Shown one piece after another: positions 13,454 through 14,277 of a DNA stretch of 14,277 nt. The stretch is taken from assembly GCA_013331415.1 (NCBI GenBank), contig DUGL01000215.1:5112-19388 (forward strand), read 5' to 3'. A program made the position numbers and the translations under genes. The notes under the pieces are model-generated. The model did not search any database. It saw only the letters and a program-made list of their open reading frames with translations, and had not been told where the DNA came from. Origin of the DNA: Methanoregulaceae archaeon (lineage in GTDB: Archaea; Halobacteriota; Methanomicrobia; Methanomicrobiales; Methanospirillaceae). How positions within the stretch are numbered: position 1 is the first letter of the stretch; each line of letters begins with the position of its first letter.

Positions 13454-13459
13454 TTTTTT
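13454..13459 (+). terminator. Oligo-T terminator after the 106-residue gene
   Basis: Six T (CTCTTTTTTGG) begin 58 bp downstream of the stop codon at 13396, the expected archaeal signal. Confidence 0.5.
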
Positions 13460-13516
13460 GGCCTCCTCGCTGTTTTGTGTGGGGAGACTGAATCAAGGGC
13501 GGTATCTGCATACCAA

Positions 13517-13738
13517 TTCAGTCACTGAACCGCCGCCGGGGCGTAGTCTTCTGAAGTATACCCGGGAACGAGGCGACCGTACGGTTGCCCCGGGGTCGCG
13601 GGGCGGAGCCCTCGCGGTATTTTCGGGGGCGGCTGCGTGCATCGCATGACGGGGTGTGGGGGCGGACAGCCCCCACAAAATGTATCTGGTTCATCAATCG
13701 TTCCCACCCGGATAGCAGAGAACCCTTTTTCAGTCACT
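13517..13738 (+). repeat. 10-bp direct repeat flanking a GC-rich segment
   Basis: TTCAGTCACT occurs at 13517-13526 and again at 13729-13738, with 202 bp between the copies. The enclosed DNA is GC-rich and hairpin-rich. The repeat could be a target-site duplication, but no terminal inverted repeats are obvious at its inner borders. Confidence 0.4.
13655..13677. repeat. Perfect 9-bp GC-rich hairpin, 5-nt loop
   Basis: TGTGGGGGC-GGACA-GCCCCCACA followed by AAAA. It is the most stable single stem in the window. The reverse strand reads TTTT before the stem, so it is not a standard terminator on the plus strand. Confidence 0.65.
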
Positions 13739-14088
13739 TCTGCTGTCCCATCGCACCGGTCCCGGAATCGGACCTGAAAAGGGGCCAAAATGGCCTCCGT
13801 TTTCTGTCTGGCACTCCTTTCCACAGGAAATGATGTACACCCTGATGGAAAAATCTCTGAAAATCGATTCAATTTCTGTATAAAGCATGGATAATGGATA
13901 AAAATATTGCTCTTTATTGACCCTGCAAGGGGTGGGAAAAAACGGGGGGGTCCTGTCCATCGATCACGGGTCCGAATGCCTGCAGGAACGCGTCTGCGTG
14001 GATTGTCCGGATCCCGGTGAAATGAGGTTCTTCAAGAAAAATATCGATAAAACAGGCTTTTCATGACGATTAATGAGCAAATACGTTC

Positions 14089-14268
14089 GATTCAGGATCT
14101 GTCAGGCACCCAGGAGACATGCCGGGGGAGAAAAGATACCGGGGTTTTTGGATCTCCCTGGCCGGCCTGCATCCACCCCCGGGTGCGGGTCGGGGGACGT
14201 GGGCAGGAAGGGTAACGGTGCTCCCCGTATCAGACTCCGAGAGCTTCTTTATAGGGATTCAGGATCTG
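14089..14268 (+). repeat. 13-bp direct repeat near the right edge
   Basis: GATTCAGGATCTG occurs at 14089-14101 and again at 14256-14268, 167 bp apart. The second copy lies between the TATA-like box and a possible start codon. Chance occurrence cannot be excluded. Confidence 0.4.
14247..14253 (+). promoter_or_regulatory. Possible promoter of the next gene
   Basis: CTTTATA is followed about 20 bp later by an ATG at 14270 preceded by AGGATC, which could be a weak ribosome-binding site. The TATA-to-ATG spacing is slightly short for a leaderless start, so the true start may lie beyond the window. Confidence 0.3.
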
Positions 14269-14277
14269 GATGACAAA

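Larger units (their letters stand above)
13486..13804. ncRNA. Candidate structured RNA or repeat element: run of seven hairpins
   Basis: Successive stems, all exact unless stated. GACTGAAT/ATTCAGTC (13486-13493, 13516-13523) encloses GGTAT-CTGC-ATACC (13501-13514). GGCGACC/GGTTGCC with loop GTAC and one G-U (13572-13589). CGCGGGGC/GCCC(T)CGCG with loop GGA (13597-13616). TGCG/CGCA (13634-13646). TGTGGGGGC/GCCCCCACA with loop GGACA (13655-13677). GGTCC/GGACC (13758-13774). GAAAA..GGCC/GGCC..TTTTC (13776-13804). No motif of SRP RNA, RNase P RNA, rRNA or tRNA is visible. The minus strand has a TATA-like CTTTATAC at about 13886-13879, which could drive a minus-strand RNA. It may equally be a genomic repeat without transcription. 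Confidence 0.35.
13397..14277. other. 881-bp region without a convincing gene
   Basis: Frames of 60-116 codons occur on both strands, but they are Pro/Arg/Gly-rich by-products of GC-rich repeats, lack ribosome-binding sites, and match no family I know. The left part (13486-13804) is a dense hairpin cluster described separately. From 13805 to 14100 the DNA is AT-richer, with TATA-like sequences on both strands around 13878-13886. From 14101 to 14240 it is GC-rich again, with GGCCGGCC at 14160-14167 and CCCCC/GGGGG arms at 14176-14180 and 14192-14196. A promoter for the next gene appears at the right edge. Confidence 0.5.

Noticed and set aside
13486..13804. SRP RNA, RNase P RNA or tRNA
   Set aside because: The conserved core sequences of these RNAs and a cloverleaf were looked for by eye and not found.
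13522..13872. 116-codon minus-strand frame across the hairpin cluster
   Set aside because: TTG start, Pro/Arg-rich translation that follows the GC-rich repeats; the TATA-like box is too close to the start.
14073..14273. 66-codon frame at the right edge
   Set aside because: Gly/Arg-rich, no promoter or ribosome-binding site placed for it, and no family resemblance.
12665..14277. CRISPR array
   Set aside because: No regularly spaced identical repeats; the direct repeats seen occur only twice.

Overview
The window most likely comes from a methanogenic archaeon of the order Methanomicrobiales, probably Methanoregula or a close relative. The evidence is an MfnB enzyme of methanofuran synthesis, a HisA/HisF-related protein of the methanogen type, an archaeal YchF and ValRS, an archaeal heat-shock regulator/Hsp20 pair, TATA-box promoters and several apparently leaderless genes. 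The genus is a guess from protein flavour and base composition; order level is firmer. Apart from two non-coding stretches at the right end, the region looks like chromosomal housekeeping DNA. I see no phage, transposase or CRISPR.

Layout, left to right. (1) 1-1437 (+): 3' part of a class III ribonucleotide reductase NrdD homologue, ending without the expected zinc ribbon and glycyl-radical loop. (2) 2471 down to 1460 (-): a two-gene heat-shock-like operon, a double winged-helix regulator overlapping a small Hsp20-fold protein, with a strong TATA box and an operator-like sequence. (3) 4756 down to 2600 (-): mfnB-guaB, coupled. (4) 4800-6079 (+): a HisA/HisF-like barrel protein overlapping thymidylate kinase, divergent from mfnB across only 43 bp. 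(5) 8630 down to 6036 (-): valyl-tRNA synthetase, whose 3' end overlaps tmk by 44 bp. (6) 8819-10018 (+): a membrane DUF92 protein, divergent from valS across 188 bp that hold a G-quadruplex motif. (7) 11452 down to 10015 (-): a pyruvate-kinase C-domain-like protein and a multi-spanning membrane protein; the latter shares a CTAG stop overlap with the DUF92 gene. (8) 11495-12664 (+): YchF, divergent across 42 bp. (9) 13076-13396 (+): an unrecognised 106-residue protein with a strong, apparently leaderless promoter. (10) 12665-13075 and 13397-14277: no convincing genes, but inverted repeats; the second holds a dense cluster of hairpins (about 13486-13804), the best candidate for something undescribed.

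How the genes work together. Purine synthesis (IMP dehydrogenase), dTMP phosphorylation and the NrdD homologue all concern nucleotide supply. MfnB makes the furan precursor of the C1 carrier methanofuran, and the adjacent HisA/HisF-like protein may share that metabolism. The HTH-Hsp20 pair resembles the autoregulated HSR1-Hsp20 module of Archaeoglobus. ValRS and YchF serve translation.
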